Positions 30,273-40,572 of a DNA stretch of 64,000 nucleotides are shown here, piece after piece. Source of the stretch: Pseudoips prasinana (taxonomy: Eukaryota; Arthropoda; Insecta; Lepidoptera; Nolidae); NCBI GenBank assembly GCA_951640165.1, contig OX621249.1, forward strand, positions 5,507,001 through 5,571,000. Direction: 5' to 3'. The notes under the pieces were generated by a model. It was not told the DNA's origin, ran no database searches, and was given only the letters and a program-made list of their open reading frames with translations. Every line of letters starts with the position of its first letter. The stretch's first letter is position 1. The position numbers and the translations under genes were made by a program.

Positions 30273-30470
30273 TCTATATATATAAAAATCAATGCCACTT
30301 TTCGTTGCAATGTTATAACTCAACAACACCTTTACCGATTTGGCTAATTTTGGTCTTGAATTATTCGTGGAAGTCCAGGGAAGGTTTGTACGTAGAGAAA
30401 AATAAATGAACTTATTATTATTTTTTTAAACTATGCCTTATACGTTGTGAAGCACGTACCGGGCCGCTAG
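30273..30470 (+). mobile_element. Non-autonomous Helitron, family 4
   Basis: Starts A|TCTATATATATAAAAATCAA and ends GTACCGGGCCGCTAG|T. Body contains ACCGATTTGGCTAATTTTGG and TTATTCGTGGAAGTCCAGGG, a combination I recognise from lepidopteran Helitrons. About 200 bp, non-coding. Confidence 0.8.
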
Positions 30471-30489
30471 TTCTGTATTAATACATATA

Positions 30490-30840
30490 GACTAAGATTG
30501 CCTAGTCGGTCTTGCAGAAGCGTGTTAAACCAAAGACAATTATGTCCTGGGTTCAAATCCTGGGTCGGGTCTTAAAGTGATTTTGAGATTTTTCTGTAAA
30601 GAAAATTTCGCAGTATCGCCCTGATGTTTGAGAGATGGCAGTATTTTCACCCACGTGCCTCGGAAACCACGTAAGGCCGTCGTTCCTGTACCTGACCTCT
30701 CCGGTCGTATCGCTAGTGGTCACATCGGATCATGAGAGTGATGGAATAGAAAGTGCCCCTGTGTTTGCGCATACACTTGTGCACTATAATAGGTCCCCCG
30801 CAGATGGCTAGTCTTAATTCAGACCGGCTTTCTTGACAGA
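30490..30840 (+). mobile_element. SINE-D, degraded
   Basis: GCCTAGTCGGTCTTGCAGAA, GGGTTCAAATCCTGGGTCGG (B-box), GTGCCTCGGAAACCACGTAA, ACTTGTGCACTATAATAGG. The order is as in 42847-43229, but with more substitutions. Confidence 0.8.
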
Positions 30841-31009
30841 AATTATGGACTGCGTAACTGAATATGTGCTTAAGTATCACTATTTCTCACAGCACATAAT
30901 GTTGCACTAGTGTCTGTTACCATAGGGATATTAATTCGTAAGCCTCAGCTGAGCAAGATATGACGTCGACTGACTTTGAATAATTTGCATAGTACAAACA
31001 CTTTCATTT

Positions 31010-31290
31010 AGAAAGGATGAATGAAAGAAGACTGACAAAAGAAGTATACCTGGCCTGTGTGAATTTTACAACCGGAAGGGGAAGACCTCGTCGAACATTC
31101 TCTGATCAAATTGGAGACGTACTTAGGAAAGGTCAGGTCAGAAGTACCCTAAACCGGCGAGCATGTATGAAGAATATAATGTCAGTAAACGAAGCGAAAG
31201 AGGTGTGCAAGGATCGTGACAAATGGAAGTCCGTTGTCTCTGCCTATCCCTCTGGGAGACAGGCGTGAGTCTATGTATGTATGTATGTAC
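31010..31290 (+). pseudogene. LINE ORF C-terminal tail
   Basis: The frame 31017-31268 reads [79 protein letters not shown] and a stop. NERR-TK-VY, GRGRPR, D-RACM and VCKDR-KW-SVVSAYP is a recurring C-terminal tail of insect LINE ORFs. It starts close to an ATG, but upstream there is no promoter or exon signal, so I regard it as a 5'-truncated LINE. It ends in a (TATG)n repeat. The frame is intact, unlike most fragments here. Confidence 0.75.
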
Positions 31291-31382
31291 AAACACACTG
31301 TATTTAATACCTATTAGTTCTATACGTTCTTTATTTAAATACTTTAAAGATCAAATAGGTGGAAAGCTATCTTATATTTGAC

Positions 31383-31630
31383 GGTCACCGTAGCCTAGTT
31401 GGTAGTGCTCCTGCCTACGAAGCTGGTGGTCCTGGGTTCGAATCCCGGTAAGAGCAAATATTTGTGTAATGAGCACGAATATTTGTTTCTGAGTCATGGA
31501 TGTTTTCTATGTATATAAGTATTTATCTATTTATATAAGTATGTATGTCGTCGCCTCGTACCCATTGTACAAGCTTTGCTTAGTTTGGGGCTAGGATGAT
31601 CTGTGTGACATTGTCCCTAGATATTTCGTA
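31383..31630 (+). mobile_element. SINE-B, full length
   Basis: Head GTCACCGTAGCCTAGTTGGT, AGTGCTCCTGCCTACGAAGC, B-box GGGTTCGAATCCC; body TGAGTCATGGATGTTTTC; tail TACAAGCTTTGCTTAGTTTG, GGGCTAGGATGATC, ACATTGTCCC. The tail is homologous to that of SINE-A (TACAAGCTCTGCTTAGTTTG), while the head is from a different tRNA type. Copies at 40723 and 57150 (minus). Confidence 0.85.
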
Positions 31631-31649
31631 GAATTGGACCTGAAACTAC

Positions 31650-32225
31650 CGAAGTTCAGTTATAGATTGATATATAGAAAATACCAACTACGCTTACTAG
31701 CACGTCAAAAGTGTGAATCACGTATAGAAAAAAACAGTTTTCTTTGGTAAGAAGGTATGGATGGAGTTAACAAAATTTTGTGGATCAGTGAGAGTATATG
31801 AGTATTGCGACGAAGGCGTATTGATAGCCATTTGAGCTTAGTATCGTTACTAAGCTCAAGTGGGTAGGTACAGAGACATACAATACTGTAATACCTATAT
31901 ATAAATGTGATCCAAATACAAATTTGTTTCAGGTTTTTTCCTTTAGTTTCTTTACGATAAAATAAAATGTTTATACTTACACTCCAATGTCCATTAAAAT
32001 AAATCGAAGCACTCTCAATCGATGGGGTACAAATTGTCCCCGGTGAAAGGTCGCCGACTCGAAGGGTTAACAATGAGGCGCCATTATTTCGTGTGAATTG
32101 AATTGGCATAGACGATTTAACTTGCTTAAGCTCCGCGGATTTGTCGCTCCAATAGCCTCCGGTCGATCCGACCCCTCGGTGCAAAAAGCCAACTAGAAAT
32201 TGTATAGCCTTTATGAGGGTTAACT
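31650..32225. other. No gene recognised
   Basis: The reverse open frame 31705-32184 (159 codons) is among the longer frames not tied to a transposon. I see no domain, signal peptide or repeat in it and cannot say whether it is real. Confidence 0.3.
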
Positions 32226-32228
32226 GTC

Positions 32229-32646
32229 AAATAAAAATACGTACGCCTTTGGTCTGTGGTAAGTTTTCTTTTACGAAAATCGATATAATTTTATCGATGC
32301 CATTCAATTAACTTCTTTCCTCTTCTAAAATGTATTACGAGTTTACAGACATTTTCTAGAAAGGATTTTTTATGGATTTTTCATATATAGTATAGATTAC
32401 AAACTGGAATTTTTCCGTTTTTTTAAGCTAGCTAGCTAGCAAGCTAGGTTAACAAATAAAAATACGTACGCCTTTGGACTGTGGTAAGATTTCTTTTACG
32501 AAAATCGATAAAATTTTATCGATTTCGTTCAATTAAGTTCTTGCTTCTACTAAAATGTTTTACGAGTTTATAGACATTTTCTAGAAAGGATTTTTTATTG
32601 ATTTTTTCATATACAGTATAGATTACAAAATGGACTATTTCCAATC
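32229..32646 (+). repeat. Tandem direct duplication, offset 225 bp
   Basis: Units 32229-32420 and 32454-32646 share AAATAAAAATACGTACGCCT, TTCTTTTACGAAAATCGAT, ACATTTTCTAGAAAGGATTT and AGTATAGATTACAAA in order, with about 10 percent differences. A (GCTA)n tract lies between the units. Each unit has the small palindrome ATCGAT...TTTTATCGAT. Confidence 0.85.
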
Positions 32647-32784
32647 GTATAAAAAAATAGAAAGTCCACCAGTGTCTGCGCACATACATGAGTATACTAT
32701 GGCCTGCGCAGATTTTACTTTTATGAATTCATTCATAAATTTATTTTGGACTACACCCGCACTAACAATACTGACTACAAAATG

Positions 32785-33182
32785 TATCCCTGTGCCCCGG
32801 GGTACTTTACAAACATATATTTACTTACACATTACAACGAACTAAATGTATTGTAATAAAACTCCTTGAGTAGGTAAAACCATATTATATTTGGATATTA
32901 AACCAACACTTCTTTATCTATACACAATTAAAGGTAACACAGCAATACTCTAGCTCCGTACGTCCGACCCATACGACGCTCCAAGCAAAAGTGACCGATC
33001 GATCCGCCAGCTTGCGACACGTCACCGTTCAGTGTTGCCACATAAATATTATTAATAACCCATTTTAATTGTAGTAGATTTTTAAAATAAATATTATTCA
33101 ACCTAACAGTATAGGCTACACAAATAAATACTTGTCCTGCGCGTAAACGAACCCGGGACTTCATGTCCCGGGTTCGTTTACG
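32785..33182 (-). mobile_element. SINE-C pieces ending in a hairpin at a LINE junction
   Basis: 32785-32830 (TGTATCCCTGTGCCCCGGGG, TACTTTACAAACATATAT) is the SINE-C tail in reverse, and 33105-33159 (CACAAATAAATACTTGTCCT, GCGCGTAAACGAACCCGGGA) its head. Unrelated sequence lies between. The head end 33142-33159 is repeated in inverted form at 33165-33182 after a 5-nt spacer (TTCAT), where the LINE begins. Confidence 0.6.
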
Positions 33183-35640
33183 ACCGAGACGAAGTTGATG
33201 TCTCTGAGAAGTGTTTGGTGGCTGGTGTTCGCTCTGACCATAAATGCCAAATAGTAAAGATGAAAAATGAGATAAATATAAATAAACAAAAAATTAGTTT
33301 TAGACCTTTAACAAAATCTAATTTGGGAAAGTTCAGTAACAACCTGGAGAATAGTTTGTGCCATCTATTGCCAAACAAAAGTAACCCTAACGATATGTAC
33401 ACTACATTATTCCACTGTATTTGCAAAGAATTAAATATAGCTTGTAAAATAAAAAACATAACGGTTGACAGTAATAAGATAAAATTTAGTTCTTGGGCAA
33501 CTCAAGGCATTAGACTGAGTAGAGATTTTTTATATGAGTTGTATGACAGAAGGTCCTATAACCCTGATGTCAATTTTATTAATTATGTTAGAAATTATTC
33601 AAAAATTTTTAAAAAGGTTTGCATTCAAGCTAAATCTTTATATTTAAGAGATAAAATTAAAAAATCTGATAATAAAATAAAATCAGCTTGGCAAATAATT
33701 AATACTGAAACTGGTAAAAGTAGATCAAGAGATCAAACATTAGTATTGAATATTGGTGATGAACTGGTTTCTGACAAGCTTACCATTGCCAATTTTTTTG
33801 CTGCTTTTTTTGCAAATATACCCGTGGATAAAAAAAGCGTAAAACAAACTGTGCCTAACTTTAGTTTTAAATCCGTAACAAGTGATGATATTATAAAAGC
33901 TTTTAAGAGTATTAAAAGGAAAGGCACAGAAGATTTGTGGGGACTGTCTGTTAAAGCAATTGAATCAATCATACTAAACACTGCTACAATCCTTGCAGCC
34001 ATCTTCAATGGCTGTATAAGTGATGGTGTCTTTCCCGATTTAATGAAAATAAGTAAGATAATACCCATTTTCAAGGCAGGTTGTTCAAAAAATGCCACAA
34101 ATTATAGGCCTATCTCAATACTGCTAGCTTTAAGTAAAATATTTGAAAAGCTGATGCTCAGCCAAATGTTGTCGCACTTTAACCGGAATGAGATATTGCA
34201 TAACAAGCAGTTCGGGTTTACAAGGGGCCGCTCTACTCAGGATGCAGGTTGCACATTAATTGGGTCAATATTGGAGGCTTGGGAGGGATCACAGGATGCG
34301 CTGGGAGTTTTCTGTGATCTCTCTAAGGCTTTCGATTGCGTTGATCATCGTACGCTCGTTGTTAAACTGAAGTACTATGGAATATCTGGCACATCTCTTG
34401 ATCTTGTGATGTCCTTTTTATCGGGGCGACAACAGATGGTTTCGATAGGCGGTGTCACTTTGACACGTCATCCTGTGAAAATGGGGGTGCCCCAAGGATC
34501 TATATTGGGCCCATTTTTATTTCTAGTTTATATAAATGATCTCCCTTATCTGGTAGAGAAAGTATCAGACATGGTTTTGTTCGCTGATGATACGTCGCTC
34601 ATATTTAAAGTAAATAGAAAGGATAAAGATCTTATTGAGCATAATAAAACAGTCAGCTTTATATCAGAATGGTTTTCGGCAAATAATCTCTTGTTAAATG
34701 CAGGGAAAACTAAATGCATCAGGTTCTCGTTGCCGAATGTGACTCAAATTGTACCAACAGTTGCACTTAATGCGAAAATATTAGATTTAGTCCCATCGAC
34801 CGTATTATTGGGATTGACACTTGATTCAAAATTGCAATGGGGACCCCATTTTGCCCCCAGCCCCCATTGACCCCAGATTGAAAAGTTAGCAGGTAAATTA
34901 AGTTCGGCTTCCTATGCTGTCTGAAAAATAAGGCAATTGTCAGATGAACAAACTGCTAGATTAGTGTATTTCGCGTACTTTCATAGCATTATGTCGTATG
35001 GCATTCTGCTGTGGGGTTCGGCGGCTAACATAGGTACTATTTTTGTATTGCAGAAAAGAGCAGTCAGAGCCATTTATCGTTTAGGCAGTCGCGATTCTTT
35101 GCGAAATTTGTTTAAAGAAATAAATATACTTACTGTGCCATCGGAATATATATATCAGAATATAATGTTTGTTAGAAAAAATATTCATAATTATAAAAAG
35201 AAAAGTGAACTGTATAATATAAATACTAGGAATAAAAACAAACTAGCCATGCCAGGCTTTAGAGTAAGCAAAACTAATAAATCATTTTTAGGAAATTGTA
35301 TTAGGTTTTATAACAAGCTTCCTACTCAAATTACTGATCTGCCTGACACAAGTTTTAAAACACATATTAAACGTATACTTATGGCTAGGGGTTATTACAC
35401 CACTAAAGAGTACATCGATGACAAAGACGTCTGGCTCTCACTTCCTACCTGCACATTGCTCGCTGGAGATCTTGTAGCCATATAGACATGACTGATCTGC
35501 TGTGTTACGTGAACTATCTGTAAATGATTGCTATCATATACTTAATTTAAAATTATTGACTCTGTCTCAAAATGAATAATGTTATTGTTTTGAAGTTTTT
35601 CTTTTGTATACCTAACTATACTCTAAAATAATAAGCATTC
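33183..35640 (+). pseudogene. Jockey/CR1-like LINE with complete RT domain, disabled
   Basis: The longest retrotransposon copy. One frame runs from about 33183 to 35485. It starts with the end of the AP-like endonuclease (AGVRSDHKCQIVKM, with the SDH motif). A linker follows (LRDKIKKSDNKIKSAWQIIN), then RT: KISKIIPIFKAG and NYRPISILLALSKIFEKL, motif A in LSKAFDCVDH (Asp near 34334), motif B' GVPQGSILGPFLFL, motif C FADDTSL (Asp codons 34586-34591), thumb LLGLTLDSKLQWG. Residue 1 of the 551-codon frame is a TTG, so no genuine start is implied. Two in-frame stops break it: TGA at 34868 inside a C-rich 27-nt insertion, and TGA at 34922. The rest (LVYFAYFHSIMSYGILLWGS, GNCIRFYNKLPTQI, ARGYYTTKEYIDDKDVW) is intact to the TAG at 35483. 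It lacks ORF1 and nearly all of the endonuclease. It is related to but distinct from the LINE at 23800. Confidence 0.9.
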
Positions 35641-35689
35641 AGACAACCGATCGAGCATATATTGTGTTTGCCTACTAAATAATTACCTT

Positions 35690-36172
35690 AATTGGACCAA
35701 ATCCCCTGTTCATGCCCGCTTGAGTATGTTTCGCCGGACCGTCTCAACTGGGTCGTGTTGAAACCGGTAGTAGATGAACCCACTGAGTTTGTTTCGCTGG
35801 GTCTTCTCAGTTGGGGCGCATTGGATCCGGTGGTAGCATTAAAGCGCGACCGTCGTTATTAACACAACGTCCGTCGTAATAATAATACATTTAATATAGA
35901 CAGAACCATTGACAATATGTAGTAAAAATATAAGACTTAAACTAGATAATTAAACATAATCTCTTGACAATAACTTGATACGAGCTAGCTAAATATCATT
36001 TCTGTAATAAAATAAATTTTATAAATGTTTTCATACAAGATGTACCTTTCTATGTTACTAGAAATAATATCTAATGTATACAACTATATTACTACAAACA
36101 TGTTCTGACTATTTACAAGCGCTTTTTTAAAGTCTACGTGAATAAAAACCTTTTTTATTTTATTTTAAGAAG
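35690..36172 (+). mobile_element. Retroposon X, longest copy
   Basis: Includes the 5' block missing from most copies: CGCCGGACCGTCTCAACTGG, CGTGTTGAAACCGGTAGTAG, TTCGCTGGGTCTTCTCAGTT, GGATCCGGTGGTAGCATTAA. Then the common 3' part (TGTTCTGACTATTTACAAGC, ACGTGAATAAAAACC, T-rich end). The 5' block holds a weak internal repeat (TTTCGCCGGACCGTCTCAAC / TTTCGCTGGGTCTTCTCAGT). Confidence 0.8.
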
Positions 36173-36550
36173 TGGCCAAGCGAATGTCTTAACCTCTGCG
36201 CCACATGTGATTTCTAGTCTAGACTGTGATTACTAATACTAGATTACAAACAACAACATACACAAAGTATCCGTAGACAATAAGTAGATATATTATTTAA
36301 TACGTACGTCTTATTACATTTACAATAGTAAAACAATATATTGGCACTTTGCCAGTTGAATATTTAAAAGAACAATAATAATAATTTCTAGCTTAATTCT
36401 GGCTGCGACTGCCAATCACAACGGGGACCAACCAAGTATGCAGAACATATTGTAGTGAACATATTATAACGTGCTCACTATTCCCTCACCACCACAATCT
36501 GATAGACCTTGGCTTTGACATGATCGCAAGAACTAAACTAAAAAAATAAT
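36173..36550. other. No gene recognised
   Basis: AT-rich; no recognised feature. Confidence 0.35.
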
Positions 36551-36554
36551 AATA

Positions 36555-37045
36555 ATATCCAGGGATATTATTCACACTCGGCAATCTGATCCCAAATTAA
36601 ATAGAGCTTGGACTATGGAAATCAAATAACCGATATACTACGTATAATACTTTTTTTTGTAAATACATACTTATATACACAAGACACAGGACTTTTGTAA
36701 AAACGAGTACATACTTATTTAAATAATTACACCCAGGCGCAGGACAAACATACATGTTTATGCACACGAATATCTGTCCTGGGGCTCTACCGGCTAAGTC
36801 GAACATCGATTTCTTAAATGGCGTTCAAATAAATAAAAGTTAAAAATGACTAATCAATCGATAAATCGGCTTCAACGTTAACAATCGATTCCGGACCATT
36901 TATGACGTCACATGTGCTCATGGAAGCCGATTTAACGATTGATTAAGTAATTTTTAAACTTTATTTATTTTAACGCCATTTAAGAAATCGAAGTTCAGTG
37001 ACTTAGCCGGTAGAGCCCACGGCCTGCCTCGCTAACTGGCCCGTC
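36555..37045 (-). mobile_element. SINE-A interrupted by MITE-E
   Basis: The tail and body of SINE-A in reverse run from AATATCCAGGGATATTATTC to CACACGAATATCTGTCCTGG; the head end resumes after the MITE with ACGGCCTGCCTCGCTAACTG and GCCCGTC. Between CTGGG and CCCACGG the expected TGGGAATCGAA (the B-box) is absent, so the MITE replaced rather than simply split the target. A small insertion (ACAGGACTTTTGTAAAAACG) also interrupts the body near 36690. Confidence 0.8.
36782..37018. mobile_element. MITE-E copy 1 (long-arm foldback)
   Basis: Arms of roughly 90 bp: GGGCTCTACCGGCTAAGTC, CGATTTCTTAAATGGCGTT, AATGACTAATCAATCG on the left; CGATTGATTAAGTAATTTTT, AACGCCATTTAAGAAATCG, GACTTAGCCGGTAGAGCCC on the right. 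The loop region contains AATCGATTCCGGACCATTTA and ATGACGTCACATG. Non-coding. A second, incomplete copy is at 38118. Confidence 0.85.
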
Positions 37046-37332
37046 AAAACCAAAAATAGCTAAAGGCAATGTACTACTCTATACATATTTACTAGATTTA
37101 TATGTTTTGGTTCCCCAATGTAATACATTTACCAAGTTTCAAATCCGAGTCGTCCTTAGTTTAGTTGTCACGTTGAGTTCTGTAGCAGACTGTTGGTTGT
37201 TAGTTAGGTACAAGTGCCAATAACAGCTCTACATACAACGTTGAACATTATTCGCTTCGATAAATACGATCAGTTTGCCATACATTACTTGCCAATCTTA
37301 ATGTTTCTCGATTAGATCTTACAACAATAAAG

Positions 37333-37981
37333 TAATGTAACTGCTTCGTTGGTCTAGCGGTAGCGAGTTCAACCCGCAGATAATAATAAAGAGGTCCCGG
37401 GGTCAAATCCCGGGTCGAGACAAAAGTGATTTTGCGGTTTTTCTGTAAAGAGAACAAAATCTCACGATCAGCCCGAAGTAGGAGGCGCTTATAACCAGAT
37501 GTTCTGACCGGTCCGTAAATAATCAAAGAGGTTAAGCAACTAGGCTCGCGGTCAGTCCATAGATGGGTGACCGCCAAAGTGGTTTAATTTCTGAGCATTT
37601 CCGTGATTCGGAGGGCACGTTAAGCTATCGGACCCCGTAGCCATTAGGCAACAGTCGTTAAGCCATAGCGGAGGCCTACTGAGTGGCTTGAACAACTCTG
37701 ACACCAGGGTAACCACTGCCCATAGTAAGTAAGCCCGAATTCTGGTAGTTGGCGATTTTGTACTTCCGTGCCTCAGAGAGTACGTAAAGCTGCCGGTCTT
37801 GTAACTGACCTCTTTCCGGTTGTGTCGCTACTCGTTCCATCGAATCATGGTAGTTTGGATAGAAAGTGCCCCTGTGTTAGCGCACACACTTGTGCCCTAT
37901 AATATGTCCCGCACATATGGCTAGTCTCCATTGAGACTGGCCGCCGTAGCCGAAATTCAGCTAGGAGATTATTAATGTAAC
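37333..37981 (+). mobile_element. SINE-D with a nested 5S-like SINE
   Basis: SINE-D runs 37342-37972: head TTCGTTGGTCTAGCGGTAGC, B-box-like GGTCAAATCCCGGGTCG, later GTAGTTGGCGATTTTG, CGTGCCTCAGAGAGTACG, end CCGCCGTAGCCGAAATTCAG. It is flanked by a 9-bp direct repeat TAATGTAAC (37333-37341, 37973-37981). Inside, the 5S-like element lies between two copies of AGCCCGAA (37470-37477, 37732-37739). Two nested target-site duplications fix the order of events: SINE-D first, 5S-like element second. Confidence 0.85.
37478..37731 (+). mobile_element. 5S rRNA-like SINE
   Basis: Contains AGGTTAAGCAACTAGGCTCG, CGGTCAGTCCATAGATGGGT and GACCGCC. This resembles the internal promoter half of animal 5S rRNA (TTAAGCA... 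GGTTAGTACTTGGATGGGTGACC type). The 5' half of a real 5S gene is absent and the sequence continues into an unrelated body (GAGGGCACGTTAAGC, GACACCAGGGTAACCACTGC), so it is a 5S-derived SINE and not an rRNA gene. Confidence 0.7.
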
Positions 37982-38117
37982 GTTTTGCAGTATGGCGCAC
38001 ATGTTGAGTGCACTACGAGAGGTCAACAAATAGATGTGCTTGTGCGACAAAACTGTTCTTCTACTCGCCTCGAATGTACACTTGTGCGACACACTGGAGC
38101 TAGAAATCATGCTAGGG

Positions 38118-38280
38118 GGCTACCGGCTAAGTCGCCGAACATCGGAATAGTGATCGGCGTTCAAATAAATATGGGTTAAAAGTGACTTAATCAATCGTTA
38201 AATCGGCTTGGACGTTGAAAATCGATTCCGGGCCATTTATGACGTTATATATGCTCAAGGAAGCCGATTTAAGTAATAAT
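38118..38280 (+). mobile_element. MITE-E copy 2, right arm lost
   Basis: GGGCTACCGGCTAAGTCGCC, GGCGTTCAAATAAATA, TTAATCAATCGTTAAATCGG, AATCGATTCCGGGCCATTTA, GAAGCCGATTTAAGTAAT. It stops where the outer right arm should begin, so only the left arm and centre survive. Confidence 0.75.
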
Positions 38281-38349
38281 ATGTAAAGTAAAAATATGTG
38301 ATAAGACATATCACATATTTTTTAATCATTCAATAAATAACTATTTTTA

Positions 38350-38640
38350 AATTTAGTACAACTATATTAAAATTAAAGAATTGAAGACAACAAGCTGTTG
38401 GCTAGTGCAGAAGGCTCTTAACCAGTAGTTTTATTTAAGCTACTAATACCTGAGGGCACCCTTATGTGGTTCGGGCCACAACTCAGGTAGCCGCTCAAGT
38501 AAAAGACGGAATTCTAAATCAATGGATCACCGATCACGTATTAAGGGGCCAACACGATCTTCGCCGCTGAGAAGCCTACCTTAGCTAACCTGCGGCTTTC
38601 TCTAGCTACCTAGGTGGACGACCCGGAGAAAAAAGCCACA
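38350..38640. repeat. Repeat W, copy 2
   Basis: Same order of blocks as 14573-14880: AATTAAAGAATTGAAGACAA, AGAAGGCTCTTAACCAGTAG, TATTAAGGGGCCAACACGAT, CTAGCTACCTAGGTGGACGA. Confidence 0.65.
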
Positions 38641-39460
38641 ACGAAACTCCAGGCTTGGTTTTTTTCTTCTTATTTTACTTTGTTTTACTTTTTTTTTTAC
38701 CTTTTTTTAACCGTTGTCATCTAGTCCATAGCATCTATCACAATAATTGTAAGATAATAAACAATAACATTCAATTTCACTCAAGCAATTAGAATAACCT
38801 CTTGCAAGACGATCAAACGGTGGGTGCATCCGCGCACATTTCCAAAGTTAACAAGTCACATGACGTTTACCAAAGGCGACGACTGTATAAAATAAATGAA
38901 AAAAAATGAGTACCCAGACGGCAGTTCGACCAGTTACTGCAAGCAGCACCAGTTCACGAGTATGACGTGACGGCCAGCCATCGCCTCCCACATTTTTATT
39001 GTTTACGTTTTAAATAAATATTACTGATATTTGTACGAAAAGAAAAATGTATTATGTACATAGTCAACTTATCAGATACCCTTAATAATACTGTATTAGG
39101 CTGAACTACTTCATTGTGAGCTTGGCAAGTATAAGCAGAGATCGGTGACATTTTGATATATTGCTTAATAATATATGCTACATATTATCTTATAATAGGT
39201 AGAGTTACTTATTTCCTACCGTCGTTTTTCAGCCACTTTATCAGTGCTCCCTTTAGCAAACTCGGTCGGACGCGACGCGACTCCGCACCGGACATCGACA
39301 GCGCTATTAATATAATTTATAGCTTAAGCCTGACACTAGGTACTGATATTAATTGGGATCGATGCTTCTAGGGACGGTGTTAGTAATTGTCTTGATGTAG
39401 GGTTATACGAGTATACGAAATGGGGTCGTGCTATTTTTGGAGTTAACATTTTTCATTTTT
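38641..39460. other. No gene recognised
   Basis: Mixed AT-rich sequence. The open frame 39153-39371 has no domain I recognise. GGTCGGACGCGACGCGACTC near 39265 is a short GC-rich patch. Confidence 0.35.
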
Positions 39461-39461
39461 G

Positions 39462-39605
39462 AAATGAATCCCTGTGTTGCGGAGTATTTTACAAACATAT
39501 ATTCAACAAATACAGAGTAATTCCAGGCTCAGAACAACTACTTATAGGTCACATATATAGTTGTCCTGCACGGGAATCGAACCCGGGACACGAAGTGATG
39601 CCACA
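39462..39605 (-). mobile_element. SINE-C
   Basis: Clear reverse copy: TGAATCCCTGTGTTGCGGAG, TATTTTACAAACATATATTC, TTCCAGGCTCAGAACAACTA, TAGTTGTCCTGCACGGGAAT, CGAACCCGGGACACGAAG. Confidence 0.8.
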
Positions 39606-39794
39606 CAAGCAGTCAAAAAGTCATATTTTTAAATGAGATTTTTTTTCTACATTTTGCAGATTAAAAGAATAAAAACTAACAGTGAATTCGTTGGTAGGTT
39701 GGTACGTCAAGATAACGGGTAAAGATAGAGGCATTCAATCTATGGGTAAAGATAAAGCCAAACCCTTTCCCCGCCTGAGGATGGGAAGGAGGTT

Positions 39795-40095
39795 GAGAGG
39801 TAGGACACAGCGTTAATTCGCTCAAAGAGCAGCCCGACTGGGGAAATGCCTCCACCTTACAGAAGACATTCCTTAATAATAGCATTAATAATTTAACGTT
39901 ATGTTTCCGAGTGTGAGTAAGATCGCCAGAGCTCATTGGGGTGGGGGAAGGGTCAGCAACACTTGTTTGCTGACTCTTAAAGGCCGGCAACGCACCCGCG
40001 ACTCCTCTGGTGTTGAGAGTGTCCATGGGCGGGGGTGATCACTTACCATCAGGTGACTCACTTGCTTGTTTGTCTCCTTCTAATACAAAAAAAAG
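39795..40095 (+). mobile_element. Retroposon Z, full-length-like
   Basis: GAGGTAGGACACAGCG, AGCCCGACTGGGGAAATGCC, GGGTCAGCAACACTTGTTTG, AAAGGCCGGCAACGCACC, CATCAGGTGACTCACTTGC, A-rich end. Very similar to 6768-7070. Confidence 0.8.
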
Positions 40096-40224
40096 TTATA
40101 CCTACAGCATTACCTCGCGTAACCTCGAAAAACAAACCTTGTAAAACTCAAAATTTCCTGAACGCTTGGTAGTGTAATCTACTAATCTACTTGATAGCAA
40201 ATGTAGAGTTTACAGTGTTGGGTC

Positions 40225-40420
40225 GAGATACAGTGCCTGAAAGAAAGGCAAGGCACAGCGATTTTTGGTTATTCGCTCAAAAAAACAGTACGGCTTGTGA
40301 AGTACCTTAACTTTAAGTAATATATGTAGTTATAATTAACTTCATAGGTCATTAAATGGGGGGATAGGTCGGTAACTCGTGAGTCAGATATTGCAAGCAG
40401 CGTGACAATACTGCCCGTAT
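40225..40420 (+). mobile_element. Retroposon Z, strongly diverged
   Basis: AAGGCAAGGCACAGCGATTT, TTCGCTCAAAAAAACAG, AAGTACCTTAACTTTAAGTA and CATTAAATGGGGGGATAGGT follow the Z order with many changes; an old copy. Confidence 0.45.
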
Positions 40421-40433
40421 TCTGTGCACGATG

Positions 40434-40572
40434 TACAGACGCTAGCACATCCAGCTATATGAATCTGTCAAATTTACTTTATAGATTTTCAACTTTATCC
40501 CATTAGCATAAGGTTCACTTTTGATTGGGGAAATTTGAAAGATTGGGGTAGCTTGATGTGCTGGCGTGTGTA
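40434..40572 (+). mobile_element. MITE-A copy 4
   Basis: TACAGACGCTAGCACATCC ... GATGTGCTGGCGTGTGTA, TA on both sides. The left inner arm has a local change (AGCTATATGAATCTG) that breaks pairing with the right arm. Confidence 0.85.

Noticed and set aside
31384..31460. tRNA-like segments with good A and B boxes (also at 40725, 42850, 46556, 57330)
   Set aside because: They are followed by conserved non-tRNA bodies and tails, recur in several copies, and lack a clear closing acceptor stem. They are SINE heads, not tRNA genes.
31705..32184. 159-codon reverse open frame
   Set aside because: No domain, no signal peptide, no splice or start context that I can support, and no second copy. Left as unassigned sequence rather than called a gene.
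33215..34870. 551-codon open frame as a host gene
   Set aside because: It carries LINE reverse-transcriptase motifs, begins at a TTG without a real start context, and is followed in the same frame by the rest of the ORF after stops.
37500..37560. 5S rRNA gene
   Set aside because: Only the internal region is 5S-like; the 5' half is absent and the element sits inside another SINE with its own target duplication.
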